Notes under the pieces: generated by a model
What the model was told of the DNA's origin: nothing
The model's input: the letters and a program-made list of their open reading frames with translations, nothing else
Database searches by the model: none
From: Azotobacter vinelandii CA
GTDB taxonomy: Bacteria > Pseudomonadota > Gammaproteobacteria > Pseudomonadales > Pseudomonadaceae
DNA length: 64,000 nt
NCBI RefSeq assembly: GCF_000380335.1
Contig: NC_021149.1
Span: 4,206,501-4,270,500 of the forward strand
Direction of reading: 5' to 3'
Shown here: one piece after another, positions 1-7,970 of the stretch
Layout: every line of letters begins with the position of its first letter
How positions within the stretch are numbered: the stretch's first letter is position 1
Program-made: the position numbers and the translations under genes

Positions 1-532
1 CTCCAACGAGGGCGCGGTGTTCGAGGCGATGAACCTCGCCGCGATCATGAACCTGCCGTGCATCTTCGTCGCCGAGAACAACGGCTACGCCGAGGCCACC
101 GCCTCCAACTGGTCGGTGGCCTGCGACCACATCGCCGACCGCGCCGCCGGCTTCGGCATGCCCGGCGTGACGGTGGACGGCTTCGACTTCTTCGCCGTCC
201 ACGAGGCCGCCGGCGCCGCCGTGGCCCGCGCCCGCGCCGGCGAAGGCCCGTCGCTGATCGAGGTGAAGCTGACCCGCTACTACGGCCACTTCGAGGGCGA
301 CGCGCAGACCTACCGCGACATGGGCGAGCTCAAGGAAATGCGCGAGGTGCGCGACTGCCTGAAGCAGTTCCGCGAACGCACCATCGCCGCCGGCCTGCTC
401 GACGCCTCGCAACTCGACGACATCGACGGCGAAGTGGAACGGCAGATCGAGGACAGCGTGATCAAGGCCAAGAGCGATCCCAAGCCGCCGGCGGCCGATC
501 TGCTGGCCGACGTCTACGTGTCCTACCCCTGA
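1..532 (+). CDS. acoA: Acetoin dehydrogenase E1 component, alpha subunit (5' end outside window)
   Basis: This is the thiamine-diphosphate-dependent E1 alpha subunit of the acetoin dehydrogenase complex, which cleaves acetoin to acetaldehyde and acetyl-CoA. The open frame runs from base 2, inside the SNEGAVFEAMNLAA segment that forms the end of the TPP-binding motif, to the TGA at 530-532. About 176 C-terminal residues are present, including ENNGYAEAT and YYGHFEGDAQTYR, typical of the family. acoB follows 26 bases downstream with a good ribosome binding site, so it belongs to the aco operon. A pyruvate dehydrogenase E1 alpha is the alternative, but the acoB-acoC-butanediol dehydrogenase context favours acetoin. 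Confidence 0.93.
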   Translation, partial: SNEGAVFEAMNLAAIMNLPCIFVAENNGYAEATASNWSVACDHIADRAAGFGMPGVTVDGFDFFAVHEAAGAAVARARAGEGPSLIEVKLTRYYGHFEGDAQTYRDMGELKEMREVRDCLKQFRERTIAAGLLDASQLDDIDGEVERQIEDSVIKAKSDPKPPAADLLADVYVSYP

Positions 533-558
533 GCCCCCATTCCATAAGGAGAACAATC

Positions 559-1578
559 ATGGCGAGAAAAATCAGCTACCAGCAGGCCATCAACGAAGCC
601 ATGGCCCAGGAAATGCGCCGCGACGAAAGCGTCTTCCTGATCGGCCAGGACATCGCCGGCGGCGCCGGCGCGCCGGGCGAGCAGGACGCCTGGGGCGGCG
701 TGCTCGGCGTCACCAAGGGGCTCTACCATCAGTTCCCCGGCCGGGTGCTCGACGCCCCGCTGTCGGAGATCGGCTACGTCGGCGCGGCGGTCGGCGCCGC
801 CACCCGCGGCCTGCGCCCGGTGTGCGAACTGATGTTCGTCGACTTCGCCGGCTGCTGCCTGGACCAGATCCTCAACCAGGCGGCGAAATTCCGCTACATG
901 TTCGGCGGCAAGGCGGTCACCCCGCTGGTGCTGCGCGCCATGTACGGCGCCGGCCTGCGCGCCGCCGCCCAGCACTCGCAGATGCTCACCTCGCTGTGGA
1001 CCCACATCCCCGGCCTCAAGGTGGTCTGCCCCTCCTCGCCCTACGACGCCAAGGGTCTGCTGATCCAGGCGATCCGCGACAACGACCCGGTGATCTTCCT
1101 CGAGCACAAGATGCTCTACGGCATGCAGGGAGAGGTGCCCGAAGAGCTGTACACCGTGCCCTTCGGCGAGGCCAACTTCCTGCGCGAGGGCGACGACGTG
1201 ACTCTGGTCACCTACGGCCGCATGGTCCACCTGGCCATGGACGCCGCCGCCAGCCTGGCGCGCCAGGGCATCGGCTGCGAGGTGCTCGACCTGCGCACCA
1301 CCAGCCCGCTGGACGAGGACAGCATCCTCGAAAGCGTGGAGAAGACCGGCCGCCTGGTGGTGATCGACGAAGCCAACCCGCGCTGCTCGATGGCCACCGA
1401 CATCTCCGCGCTGGTCGCGCAGAAGGCCTTCGCCGCCCTCAAGGCCCCCATCGAGATGGTCACCGCGCCGCACACCCCGGTGCCCTTCACCGACTCCCTG
1501 GAAGACCTGTACATCCCCAACGCGGCGAAGATCGAAGCCGCTGTCCTGAAGATCGTCGACAAGAGGAAGGTTGCATGA
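559..1578 (+). CDS. acoB: Acetoin dehydrogenase E1 component, beta subunit
   Basis: Beta subunit (339 aa) of the TPP-dependent acetoin dehydrogenase E1 heterotetramer. It begins MARKISYQQAINEAMAQEM after an AAGGAG ribosome binding site at 546-551. It carries the transketolase pyrimidine-binding region (DAPLSEIGYVGAAVGAA, FVDFAGCCLDQILNQAAKFRY) and the C-terminal transketolase domain with EVLDLRTTSPLDEDSI and VIDEANPRCSMATDI. Its TGA overlaps the ATG of acoC in an ATGA, implying translational coupling. The start codon also falls near a CA-rich stretch (AGAACAATCATGG). Length and motifs are normal for AcoB; there is no sign of decay. Confidence 0.95.
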   Translation: MARKISYQQAINEAMAQEMRRDESVFLIGQDIAGGAGAPGEQDAWGGVLGVTKGLYHQFPGRVLDAPLSEIGYVGAAVGAATRGLRPVCELMFVDFAGCCLDQILNQAAKFRYMFGGKAVTPLVLRAMYGAGLRAAAQHSQMLTSLWTHIPGLKVVCPSSPYDAKGLLIQAIRDNDPVIFLEHKMLYGMQGEVPEELYTVPFGEANFLREGDDVTLVTYGRMVHLAMDAAASLARQGIGCEVLDLRTTSPLDEDSILESVEKTGRLVVIDEANPRCSMATDISALVAQKAFAALKAPIEMVTAPHTPVPFTDSLEDLYIPNAAKIEAAVLKIVDKRKVA

Positions 1579-2687
1579 GCCAGATCCATACCCTGACCAT
1601 GCCGAAGTGGGGTCTCTCGATGACCGAGGGCAAGGTCAACGCCTGGCTCAAGGAAGAAGGCGCCAGCATCGCCAAGGGCGACGACGTGCTCGACGTGGAA
1701 ACCGACAAGATTTCAAGCAGCGTCGAGGCGCCCTTCTCCGGCGTGTTGCGGCGCATCGTCGCCAAGGAAGACGAAACCTTGCCGGTCGGCGCCCTGCTCG
1801 CCGTGGTGGTGGAAGGCGAGGCCTCCGAGGCGGAGATCGACGCCGTGGTGCAGCGCTTCCAGGACGAGTTCGTCCCCGGCGGCGAAGACGAGGAAGCCAG
1901 CGGCCCGGCGCCGCAGAAGGTCGAGCTGGACGGCCGCGTCATCCGCTTCCTCGACCGCGGCGAGGGCGGCATCCCGCTGCTGCTGGTCCACGGTTTCGGC
2001 GGCGACCTGAACAACTGGCTGTTCAACCACGAGGCGCTGGCCGCCGACCGCCGGGTGATCGCCCTCGACCTGCCGGGCCACGGCGAGTCGGGCAAGACGC
2101 TGAAGAGCGGCGACCTCGACGAGTTGAGCCGGGCCGTGCTGGCCCTGCTCGACCATCTGGACATCCCGCGCGCGCACCTCGCCGGCCACTCGATGGGCGG
2201 CGCGGTGTCGCTGAACCTGGCGCGCCTGGCGCCCGAGCGGGTGGTTTCGCTGAGCCTGATCTGCAGCGCCGGCCTCGGCGCGGAGATCAACGGCGACTAC
2301 CTCAACGGCTTCGTCGAGGCGAGCAGCCGCAACGCCCTCAAGCCGCAACTGGTGCAACTGTTCTCCGACCCCGCGCTGGTCACCCGGCAACTGTTGGAGG
2401 ACATGCTCAAGTACAAGCGCCTGGAAGGCGTCGACGCGGCACTGCGCCAACTGGTCGAACGGCTGTCCGCGGGCGGCCGCCAACAGATCGACCTGCGCAG
2501 CGTGCTGGAACAGGGCCGCCATCCGGCGCTGCTGATCTGGGGCAGCGACGACGCCATCATCCCCGCCGCCCATGCCCAGGGCCTGCCGGTCCAAGTGGAA
2601 ATCCTGCCCGGCCAGGCGCACATGGTGCAGATGGAAGCGGCCGACGAGGTCAACAAGCTGATCCTGGCCTTCCTCGCCAAGCACTGA
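1575..2687 (+). CDS. acoC: Acetoin dehydrogenase E2, lipoyl domain fused to alpha/beta-hydrolase-fold acetyltransferase
   Basis: Dihydrolipoamide acetyltransferase (370 aa) of the acetoin complex, transferring the acetyl group from E1 to CoA. Residues 1-80 are a biotinyl/lipoyl domain with the lipoylation site ETDKISSS (Lys45). A short acidic linker follows at about 100-115. Residues about 120-370 form an alpha/beta-hydrolase fold with the nucleophile motif GHSMGG (Ser206), WGSDDAIIP and a late GQAHM histidine. This hydrolase-type C-terminus distinguishes AcoC from classical E2 proteins with an HxxxD catalytic domain. It overlaps acoB by four bases. No E3 gene is visible here; a shared or upstream lipoamide dehydrogenase would be needed. 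Confidence 0.94.
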   Translation: MSQIHTLTMPKWGLSMTEGKVNAWLKEEGASIAKGDDVLDVETDKISSSVEAPFSGVLRRIVAKEDETLPVGALLAVVVEGEASEAEIDAVVQRFQDEFVPGGEDEEASGPAPQKVELDGRVIRFLDRGEGGIPLLLVHGFGGDLNNWLFNHEALAADRRVIALDLPGHGESGKTLKSGDLDELSRAVLALLDHLDIPRAHLAGHSMGGAVSLNLARLAPERVVSLSLICSAGLGAEINGDYLNGFVEASSRNALKPQLVQLFSDPALVTRQLLEDMLKYKRLEGVDAALRQLVERLSAGGRQQIDLRSVLEQGRHPALLIWGSDDAIIPAAHAQGLPVQVEILPGQAHMVQMEAADEVNKLILAFLAKH

Positions 2688-2748
2688 AACCGGCGGCGGC
2701 CGGCCCGCGCCGGTCGCCGCAGCCCCGCAAGCCCGAAGGAGAACAACA

Positions 2749-3831
2749 ATGACAACATCCCCTGGCTCGACCATGCGCGCCGCCGTCTGGCACGGCCGCC
2801 ACGACATCCGCGTGGAAAACGTGCCGCTGCCCGCCAACCCGCCGCCCGGCTGGGTGCAGATCCGCGTCGACTGGTGCGGCATCTGCGGCTCGGACCTGCA
2901 CGAATACGTCGCCGGCCCGGTGTTCATCCCGGTCGAGAAGCCCCACCCGCTCACCGGTATCCAGGGCCAGTGCATCCTCGGCCACGAATTCAGCGGCGAG
3001 ATCGTCAAGCTCGGCACCGGCGTGAGCGGCTTCGCCCCCGGCGAGCGGATCGCCGCCGACGCCTGCCAGCACTGCGGCACCTGCTACTACTGCCGCAGCG
3101 GCCTGTACAACCTCTGCGAAAAGCTGGCCTTCACCGGGCTGATGAACAACGGCGCCTTCGCCGAACTGGTGAACGTGCCGGCCGAACTGCTCTACAAACT
3201 GCCGGCCGATTTCCCCGTCGAGGCCGGCGCGCTGATCGAACCGCTGGCGGTGGGCATGCACGCGGTGAAGAAGGCCGGCAACCTGCTCGGCCGGAACGTG
3301 GTGGTGGTCGGCGCCGGCACCATCGGCCTGTGCACCATCATGTGCGCCAAGGCGGCCGGCGCGGCCCAGGTGATCGCCCTGGAAATGTCCTCGGCGCGCA
3401 AGGCCAAGGCGCTGGAAGTGGGCGCGAGCCTGGTGCTCGACCCCAAGGAATGCGACGCGCTGGCGGAAATCCGCGCCCGCACCAACGGCCTCGGCGCCGA
3501 CGTCAGCTTCGAGTGCATCGGCAACAAACACACCGCCAAGCTGGCCATCGACGTCATCCGCAACGCCGGCAAGAGCGTGCTGGTCGGCATCTTCGAGGAA
3601 CCCAGCTCGTTCAACTTCTTCGAACTGGTCTCCACCGAGAAGCAGGTCATCGGCGCCCTCGCCTACAACGGCGAATTCGCCGACGTGATCGCCTTCATCG
3701 CCGACGGCCGCCTGGACGTCGAACCGCTGATCACCGGCCGCATCGGCCTGGAAGAAATCGTCGGCCGCGGCTTCGAGGAACTGGTCAACAACAAGGAACA
3801 CAACGTCAAGATTATTGTTTCGCCGCATTGA
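2749..3831 (+). CDS. 2,3-butanediol dehydrogenase, zinc-dependent MDR family
   Basis: Zinc- and NAD-dependent medium-chain dehydrogenase (360 aa), probably oxidising 2,3-butanediol to acetoin, which feeds the acetoin dehydrogenase upstream. Visible are the catalytic-zinc residues (Cys43 in WCGICGSD, GHEFSGE around His79), the structural-zinc cysteine cluster DACQHCGTCYYCRSGLYNLC at about 105-123, and the nucleotide-binding VVVGAGTIGL at about 185. EEPSSFNFFELVSTEKQVIG is typical of (R,R)-butanediol dehydrogenases. It starts 62 bases after acoC behind AAGGAGAACAACA, a combined ribosome site and CA-rich motif. Another polyol/threonine-dehydrogenase-like specificity is possible, but the operon context is strong. 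Confidence 0.9.
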   Translation: MTTSPGSTMRAAVWHGRHDIRVENVPLPANPPPGWVQIRVDWCGICGSDLHEYVAGPVFIPVEKPHPLTGIQGQCILGHEFSGEIVKLGTGVSGFAPGERIAADACQHCGTCYYCRSGLYNLCEKLAFTGLMNNGAFAELVNVPAELLYKLPADFPVEAGALIEPLAVGMHAVKKAGNLLGRNVVVVGAGTIGLCTIMCAKAAGAAQVIALEMSSARKAKALEVGASLVLDPKECDALAEIRARTNGLGADVSFECIGNKHTAKLAIDVIRNAGKSVLVGIFEEPSSFNFFELVSTEKQVIGALAYNGEFADVIAFIADGRLDVEPLITGRIGLEEIVGRGFEELVNNKEHNVKIIVSPH

Positions 3832-3937
3832 TAAGGCGGGGATGGTGCGGGGCGGTGGGGGCCGCTTCGCGTGGGGTGGAGGAGGACGTGCACACTGATG
3901 GGGTTTCGCCTTCCCAACGTAAATGCTCCACAAACCT

Positions 3938-4391
3938 TCAATTACCCATATCTGCGAGCGGTCCATATAAGCTGTAACGAGAGGTCGCCCCATGATTCAT
4001 TGGGGGACACCGAAACGTATAGCCGAGGTGTCCCATGGATCGCTCTGTTTTGGCTGATGCCTTCTGGGTTGAACAGGAACTCGCTGGCTCAACAACGACT
4101 GGAAAAACCTTGAGCCACTTGCCGGCCGACAATCACGCGTTGAAGCTTTTGTAGAACGAGCTCCAACCCCCGAAGGCGCTGAGCAGGTCTCTCCAGGGAC
4201 AGCCAGCACACATCCGATAGAGCATAGCTCTCGTCCGTCATGCACAGATCCGGCTTTTGATAGATAGATTGCTGAAGTAGAACTTTTTCCAGCTTCGAAC
4301 AGAGTTTGTCACTGAACATCAAGCGAGGCATGGCCAGCCTGCGGAGGGAGCGGTGTGGGCACCTCGATTTTGCAGGTTTGCCCATCCTCAC
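3938..4391 (-). pseudogene. Decayed IS5-family transposase, N-terminal part
   Basis: Reading the minus strand from 4391 gives RLMFSDKLCSKLEKVLLQQ and IYQKPDLCMTDES, then in a second frame CPWRDLLSAFGGWSSFYKSF, an in-frame stop, and SAGKWLKVF. This order is the N-terminal half of IS5-family transposases (CPWRDLP-AFG-W-S-Y--FN-WSA-GKWLKVF). At least one frameshift and one stop separate the pieces and the DDE catalytic region is lost, so it is an inactive remnant. It sits between the end of the butanediol gene and the AT-rich island and probably marks the island's left border. The bases from 3832 to 3937 and from 4392 to 4585 hold nothing I recognise. Confidence 0.8.
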
Positions 4392-4585
4392 CGCCCCTCT
4401 GGCTCAAAATGTTAATAGCTCCTAGCAATGTTCAGTAAGTACTTCAATGCCAACAACCCTTGATTAAATTGAGGAGGACATAGAATATATATTATTGTGT
4501 CTCAGGTAAAATTGAAAATTAGGTGACATCTAGCCATTCCAGAATAGGAAGTTTCCTGTATGCAGCCCAGCTTATAAAAGTTCAG

Positions 4586-4783
4586 TCAGGGTATACCAGA
4601 TGAAACTATGGCATCTGCAGGGCATACAGAAATGCACTGAGGCTCACTGTATTTATCTACACATTCAGTACATGACTGAAAATTGATTATATATGTAAAA
4701 TCTCCTGCAAATATGGCACCGCTTGGACACTCTGAAAAACAGGCAGCACAATAAATACATTCCTCTGTAATTGTCAAAACCAT
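4586..4783 (-). CDS. 2[4Fe-4S] ferredoxin (YfhL/Alvin type)
   Basis: Small dicluster ferredoxin (65 aa from ATG at 4783; a GTG at 4795 would add four residues). It begins MVLTITEECIYCAACFSECP, with Cys spacing C-x2-C-x2-C-x3-C, and a second set CTECVDKYSEPQCISVCP. The seven-residue insertion between the second and third cysteines of the second set is typical of the YfhL/Chromatium-type ferredoxins. Family members almost always start M-x-L-x-I-T, hence my start choice. It is the last gene of the eight-gene island operon, 21 bases after the preceding gene. A low-potential electron donor for the radical SAM enzyme or the FAD protein of the same operon is a reasonable inference. Confidence 0.88.
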   Translation of the reverse strand: MVLTITEECIYCAACFSECPSGAIFAGDFTYIINFQSCTECVDKYSEPQCISVCPADAIVSSGIP

Positions 4784-4804
4784 AAAGAGACCCACTAGAA
4801 TAAT

Positions 4805-5506
4805 TTACTTCCATGGAGCCTTGAACGGTACGTTTACACCTTCAGGAATAGGTGTGCGTGCAACATTAAGCTGCTGCCCAAGGAGTGTAAAATAACCGAT
4901 TAAAGCTGTTAACTCAACGACTCCCTTCTCCCCAAACCTGCTCTTTAATGAATTATAGGTTTTATCAGAAACTATTTTATTAGCATTAATCTCAGTGACA
5001 AAATCATAAACGATGGTTTCATCAACGCTTAGTTGTGGCGGGCGCTCTTTTTTTGCTAGAAACTCTACTGTTTCTTTTGTGACACCAGATTGTAAAGCAA
5101 TTGGCTCATGTATATACCACTCATAAGGAGACTGAGCCTCTCGACCAGTGACTAGAATGGCTAACTCTCGAAGTGGCTTTGGTATTATTGAGTAAAAACG
5201 AATATATTCACCAACAGATTGAACTCTATTTAATATCTCTGGGCTATAGAGCATCACAGAGAAAGGGCCAAAAATACAACCTCGTGGACCATTAGATATT
5301 TTCTTGATAGCCAGCTGCTGATTTATATCTGCTTTTTCCAAGCTAATGCTTGGCATTCTATTTAGCTCGGTGTCTTCTTTGGTGACACTCACGTTATCAC
5401 ATTGATGAGGCCACTCCTGAAGGCTGTCAGACGACATGGCATCAATACTGATAGCGGATAACAAAAATAGAGGCAAAGCAATTTCATTGATATTTGGCCC
5501 AACCAT
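4805..5506 (-). CDS. Carboxymuconolactone decarboxylase-like (AhpD-fold) protein
   Basis: A protein of 233 aa from the ATG at 5506, with GAGG five bases upstream; a GTG at 5512 is an alternative start. The C-terminal two thirds look like the CMD/AhpD helical fold: RFYSIIPKPLRELAILVTGR, YEWYIHEPIALQSGVTKE, and a second repeat ending VVELTALIGYFTLLGQQLN. The canonical AhpD CxxC pair is not obvious, so a decarboxylase- or lactonase-like role fits better than a peroxidase. The N-terminus is hydrophobic (IALPLFLLSAISIDAMS) and could be a weak export signal, though it lacks the usual basic residues. It sits between the GST-like isomerase and the ferredoxin genes. Reaction unknown. Confidence 0.75.
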   Translation of the reverse strand: MVGPNINEIALPLFLLSAISIDAMSSDSLQEWPHQCDNVSVTKEDTELNRMPSISLEKADINQQLAIKKISNGPRGCIFGPFSVMLYSPEILNRVQSVGEYIRFYSIIPKPLRELAILVTGREAQSPYEWYIHEPIALQSGVTKETVEFLAKKERPPQLSVDETIVYDFVTEINANKIVSDKTYNSLKSRFGEKGVVELTALIGYFTLLGQQLNVARTPIPEGVNVPFKAPWK

Positions 5507-5517
5507 AAACACCTCGT

Positions 5518-6165
5518 TCAGACTGCATTTGCTTTATCGAGTATAAGTGACTTGGTGAACGCAGGCTTGCTCTTGCAATGATCATAAATATCGATTATTC
5601 GCGAATATGGCTTAAGATCAAAGCCTAAGCGAAGTGCCGAGTCACATTGCGGAACTAGACAAACGTCCGCTAGTGATGGCGAGTTGCCAAAGCAATAGTC
5701 TCCAATGATATTTTGTAAAAGAATTTCTTCTGCAGCATCAAAGCCTTTCTTAAGCCAATAATGTTGCCAAAGCCTTATTTTTTTCTCGGTAAGTTGGATT
5801 TCCGTATAGAAGAATTTATTAACGCGACGTGTTAGCAACGGATGGGTATCATAAGCAAATAATTGAGACAGCGCTCTTATTTTAGCTTTATCCTCCAAGT
5901 TTTTAGGTAATAATGGCGGGTCAGGAAAGCGTTCATCTAAATATTCGATAATCGCAAGCGACTCATTTAAAACAAGACCATTCAATTCTAGCGTGGGAAC
6001 CAAACACTGCGGGTTCAATTTTTTATAAAGCGCGCCACAGTGCTCTCCCGCAGCCAAGTTTAAATATTTTATTTCATATTTAAGCTCTTTTATGGCTAGT
6101 GCTATATTAACTCTTGCAGAAGCTGATGATGTTTTGCCGGCAAATAACGTGATATTTATTGTCAT
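5518..6165 (-). CDS. Zeta-class glutathione S-transferase, maleylacetoacetate/maleylpyruvate isomerase-like
   Basis: Glutathione-dependent isomerase of the zeta GST class (215 aa). The N-terminal thioredoxin fold carries the zeta signature SSASARVNIALAIK, then NPQCLVPTLELNG and ESLAIIEYLDERFPDPPLLP. The C-terminal helical domain contains GNSPSLADVCLVPQ. Such enzymes isomerise cis to trans double bonds in ring-cleavage products (maleylpyruvate to fumarylpyruvate, maleylacetoacetate to fumarylacetoacetate). Together with the gentisate-dioxygenase-like cupin three genes upstream, this suggests a ring-opening sequence within the operon. It is 6 bases from the MFS gene. The specific substrate cannot be read from sequence. 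Confidence 0.86.
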   Translation of the reverse strand: MTINITLFAGKTSSASARVNIALAIKELKYEIKYLNLAAGEHCGALYKKLNPQCLVPTLELNGLVLNESLAIIEYLDERFPDPPLLPKNLEDKAKIRALSQLFAYDTHPLLTRRVNKFFYTEIQLTEKKIRLWQHYWLKKGFDAAEEILLQNIIGDYCFGNSPSLADVCLVPQCDSALRLGFDLKPYSRIIDIYDHCKSKPAFTKSLILDKANAV

Positions 6166-6171
6166 TTAATG

Positions 6172-7419
6172 CTAACCTACAGAAGGATTTCTTAGAGAAC
6201 GTTGAGAAATAACTCGCATCAACCAGTACAAGAAGCCTGGTATCTGCAGAAGAACCATCAGTAAAAATGCCATTTGATATGCAATAGATGGATATTGACC
6301 CTGGCTATTCTGCGGCCAGAAATCAACAATAAAACCAAATACTGTTTGTATCAGAAAGGCGCCAAACAATATTAACAGGTTCAGACACGTTGCAGTCCTG
6401 CCTGTCATTGCTGGCGATACGCGTTGTGCTACAATGGTATAATCGAGTCCTGTTATCGCGCCAATTAAAGTAAATGCAACAGATAAAACGGGCATTAGTG
6501 GCAAACAATTAAGCGCACATAGCGTCTGAATCAATATAAACAACCCAATTCCGACCCCTCCAACCTCCATTGGTTTTAGGCCATATTTTCCAGCCCACTC
6601 AGTAATACTCCCAACTGATAGCGCCCCAACAATAACAGCCCCCATACTTATGAATAAGTACAAAGAAACTGTTTCAGTTGAGAAGTGACCAACATCTTCA
6701 AGCCATTTCCCAAGCCACAATCCTGCAAGACCAAAAGAAACAGTGTGTGGCAGTAGGAATAAGGCAATTACACGCAGGAAATCCTTATCTTTATATACTT
6801 CAAGAAGAGAGGATAAAGTAGGCCATTTAACCATGCGATGCTCAACAGGGTCAGCTGGAGTCCAAATGGTAATAGTGAACATGACAACGACAATAAGCCC
6901 AGCCATTATTAAAAACAAGGATCTCCATGTGGTAAACTCAACTATCCAAGCCACAGGCAAGGTTGAGAGCATTGCCCCAAGACCTCCTGCGGCTAAAAGA
7001 TAGCTGTGGATAGAAGGAAGTTTAGTGCTAGGCACATAAAAGGAGAGTATTTTTATCGACCCCATAAAGCAAGCTGAAAGCCCTAAGCCAATTAAAATAC
7101 GTGCTAATAACAGAGTAGAAAAATCCTTACCAACATAAAAAAGAAGTGACCCTGTAGCTGCAATGCTAAGTAAAAATAGCTGTACTCGTTTCGGGCCATA
7201 TTTATCAAGCGCAAGCCCAACTGGTAGTTGAGCTAAAGAGAAAGAAAGAAAATAAGCACTGGTTAGCAATCCTAACTGACCAGCAGAAAGGCTTAACGCC
7301 GAAATAAGGAATGGAGCGAGAACAGCATTGATGTTTCTGAAAATAAAAGATGTTAAATGGCTGAAAGCGAAAGGTATAAAAACCCTCGCAACCATTTTGC
7401 GCGAATAGCTTTTATTCAC
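6172..7419 (-). CDS. Major facilitator superfamily transporter
   Basis: An MFS protein of 415 aa with about twelve hydrophobic segments and the motif-A-like LDKYGPKRVQ between TM2 and TM3. The start is GTG at 7419: the sequence just before it (GAGGAGGGGTAAGTG) holds a strong ribosome binding site formed by the last codons of the upstream cupin gene, so the two are translationally coupled. ATG codons further in lack such a site. The substrate is not evident. As a member of the island operon it probably imports the pathway substrate or exports its product. AT-rich codon use matches the rest of the island. Confidence 0.87.
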   Translation of the reverse strand: MNKSYSRKMVARVFIPFAFSHLTSFIFRNINAVLAPFLISALSLSAGQLGLLTSAYFLSFSLAQLPVGLALDKYGPKRVQLFLLSIAATGSLLFYVGKDFSTLLLARILIGLGLSACFMGSIKILSFYVPSTKLPSIHSYLLAAGGLGAMLSTLPVAWIVEFTTWRSLFLIMAGLIVVVMFTITIWTPADPVEHRMVKWPTLSSLLEVYKDKDFLRVIALFLLPHTVSFGLAGLWLGKWLEDVGHFSTETVSLYLFISMGAVIVGALSVGSITEWAGKYGLKPMEVGGVGIGLFILIQTLCALNCLPLMPVLSVAFTLIGAITGLDYTIVAQRVSPAMTGRTATCLNLLILFGAFLIQTVFGFIVDFWPQNSQGQYPSIAYQMAFLLMVLLQIPGFLYWLMRVISQRSLRNPSVG

Positions 7420-7959
7420 TTACCCCTCCTCAGTTTTAACCGAATTTTCAGAATAAATAGATGAAGTACCTACCTCGTCTTCACGTACCAGTGCTCCTAG
7501 AGCAACCATCTGTGGCAGGTTTTGTAAAACATAAAATCTTAGAGGGGTTTCTTCATTGTTATTGGTAAAGTGGTGCTTGCAAAACGCTGGAACATGCAGA
7601 ACATCGTATTGATGAAGCTTGATAGGGGCTTGGTTCGAAAGATAAGCTTCACCCTCCCCCCCAATGACAATATAAATATGCCAGAAAGAATGAGAATGCG
7701 GTGTAGTGCTGTCCAATGGTTTTATTAATTGCAAAACCATTGATACTCCTGAAGCTATCTCACCAGCCTGTTCTCTCTCTGAGTTTTTAATACTCAAAGC
7801 ACCACGAGCTGTCCCACTATCTGCTAGACAAGCATTAGTTATACTTGCGTCCTTCCAAAGCGAAGGGGCTTCACGAATAGCACGTGTCTGACTCAAGTAG
7901 CTTTCAAAAGGTACAAGCTTGCCAGCTTGTACCTTTGGTCCAATTTCATCCCAGGACAT
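7420..7959 (-). CDS. Cupin-domain protein, gentisate-1,2-dioxygenase-like
   Basis: Single-domain cupin of 179 aa. The first cupin motif PHSHSFWHIYIVIGGEGEAY supplies His residues and a Gly-Glu-Gly turn. The second motif reads DVLHVPAFCKHHFTNN. This arrangement resembles the N-terminal cupin of gentisate/salicylate dioxygenases, but the protein is about half their length, so it may be a minimal dioxygenase or a non-catalytic small-molecule binder. It lies 11 bases after the FAD-protein gene and abuts the MFS gene. The presence of a zeta-class isomerase downstream supports a ring-cleavage role; this is inference. Confidence 0.75.
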   Translation of the reverse strand: MSWDEIGPKVQAGKLVPFESYLSQTRAIREAPSLWKDASITNACLADSGTARGALSIKNSEREQAGEIASGVSMVLQLIKPLDSTTPHSHSFWHIYIVIGGEGEAYLSNQAPIKLHQYDVLHVPAFCKHHFTNNNEETPLRFYVLQNLPQMVALGALVREDEVGTSSIYSENSVKTEEG

Positions 7960-7970
7960 TAGTATTTACC

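Noticed and set aside
3871-4113. Small plus-strand frame after the butanediol dehydrogenase gene
   Set aside because: It lies over the IS5-family relic, whose minus-strand translation gives clear transposase segments.
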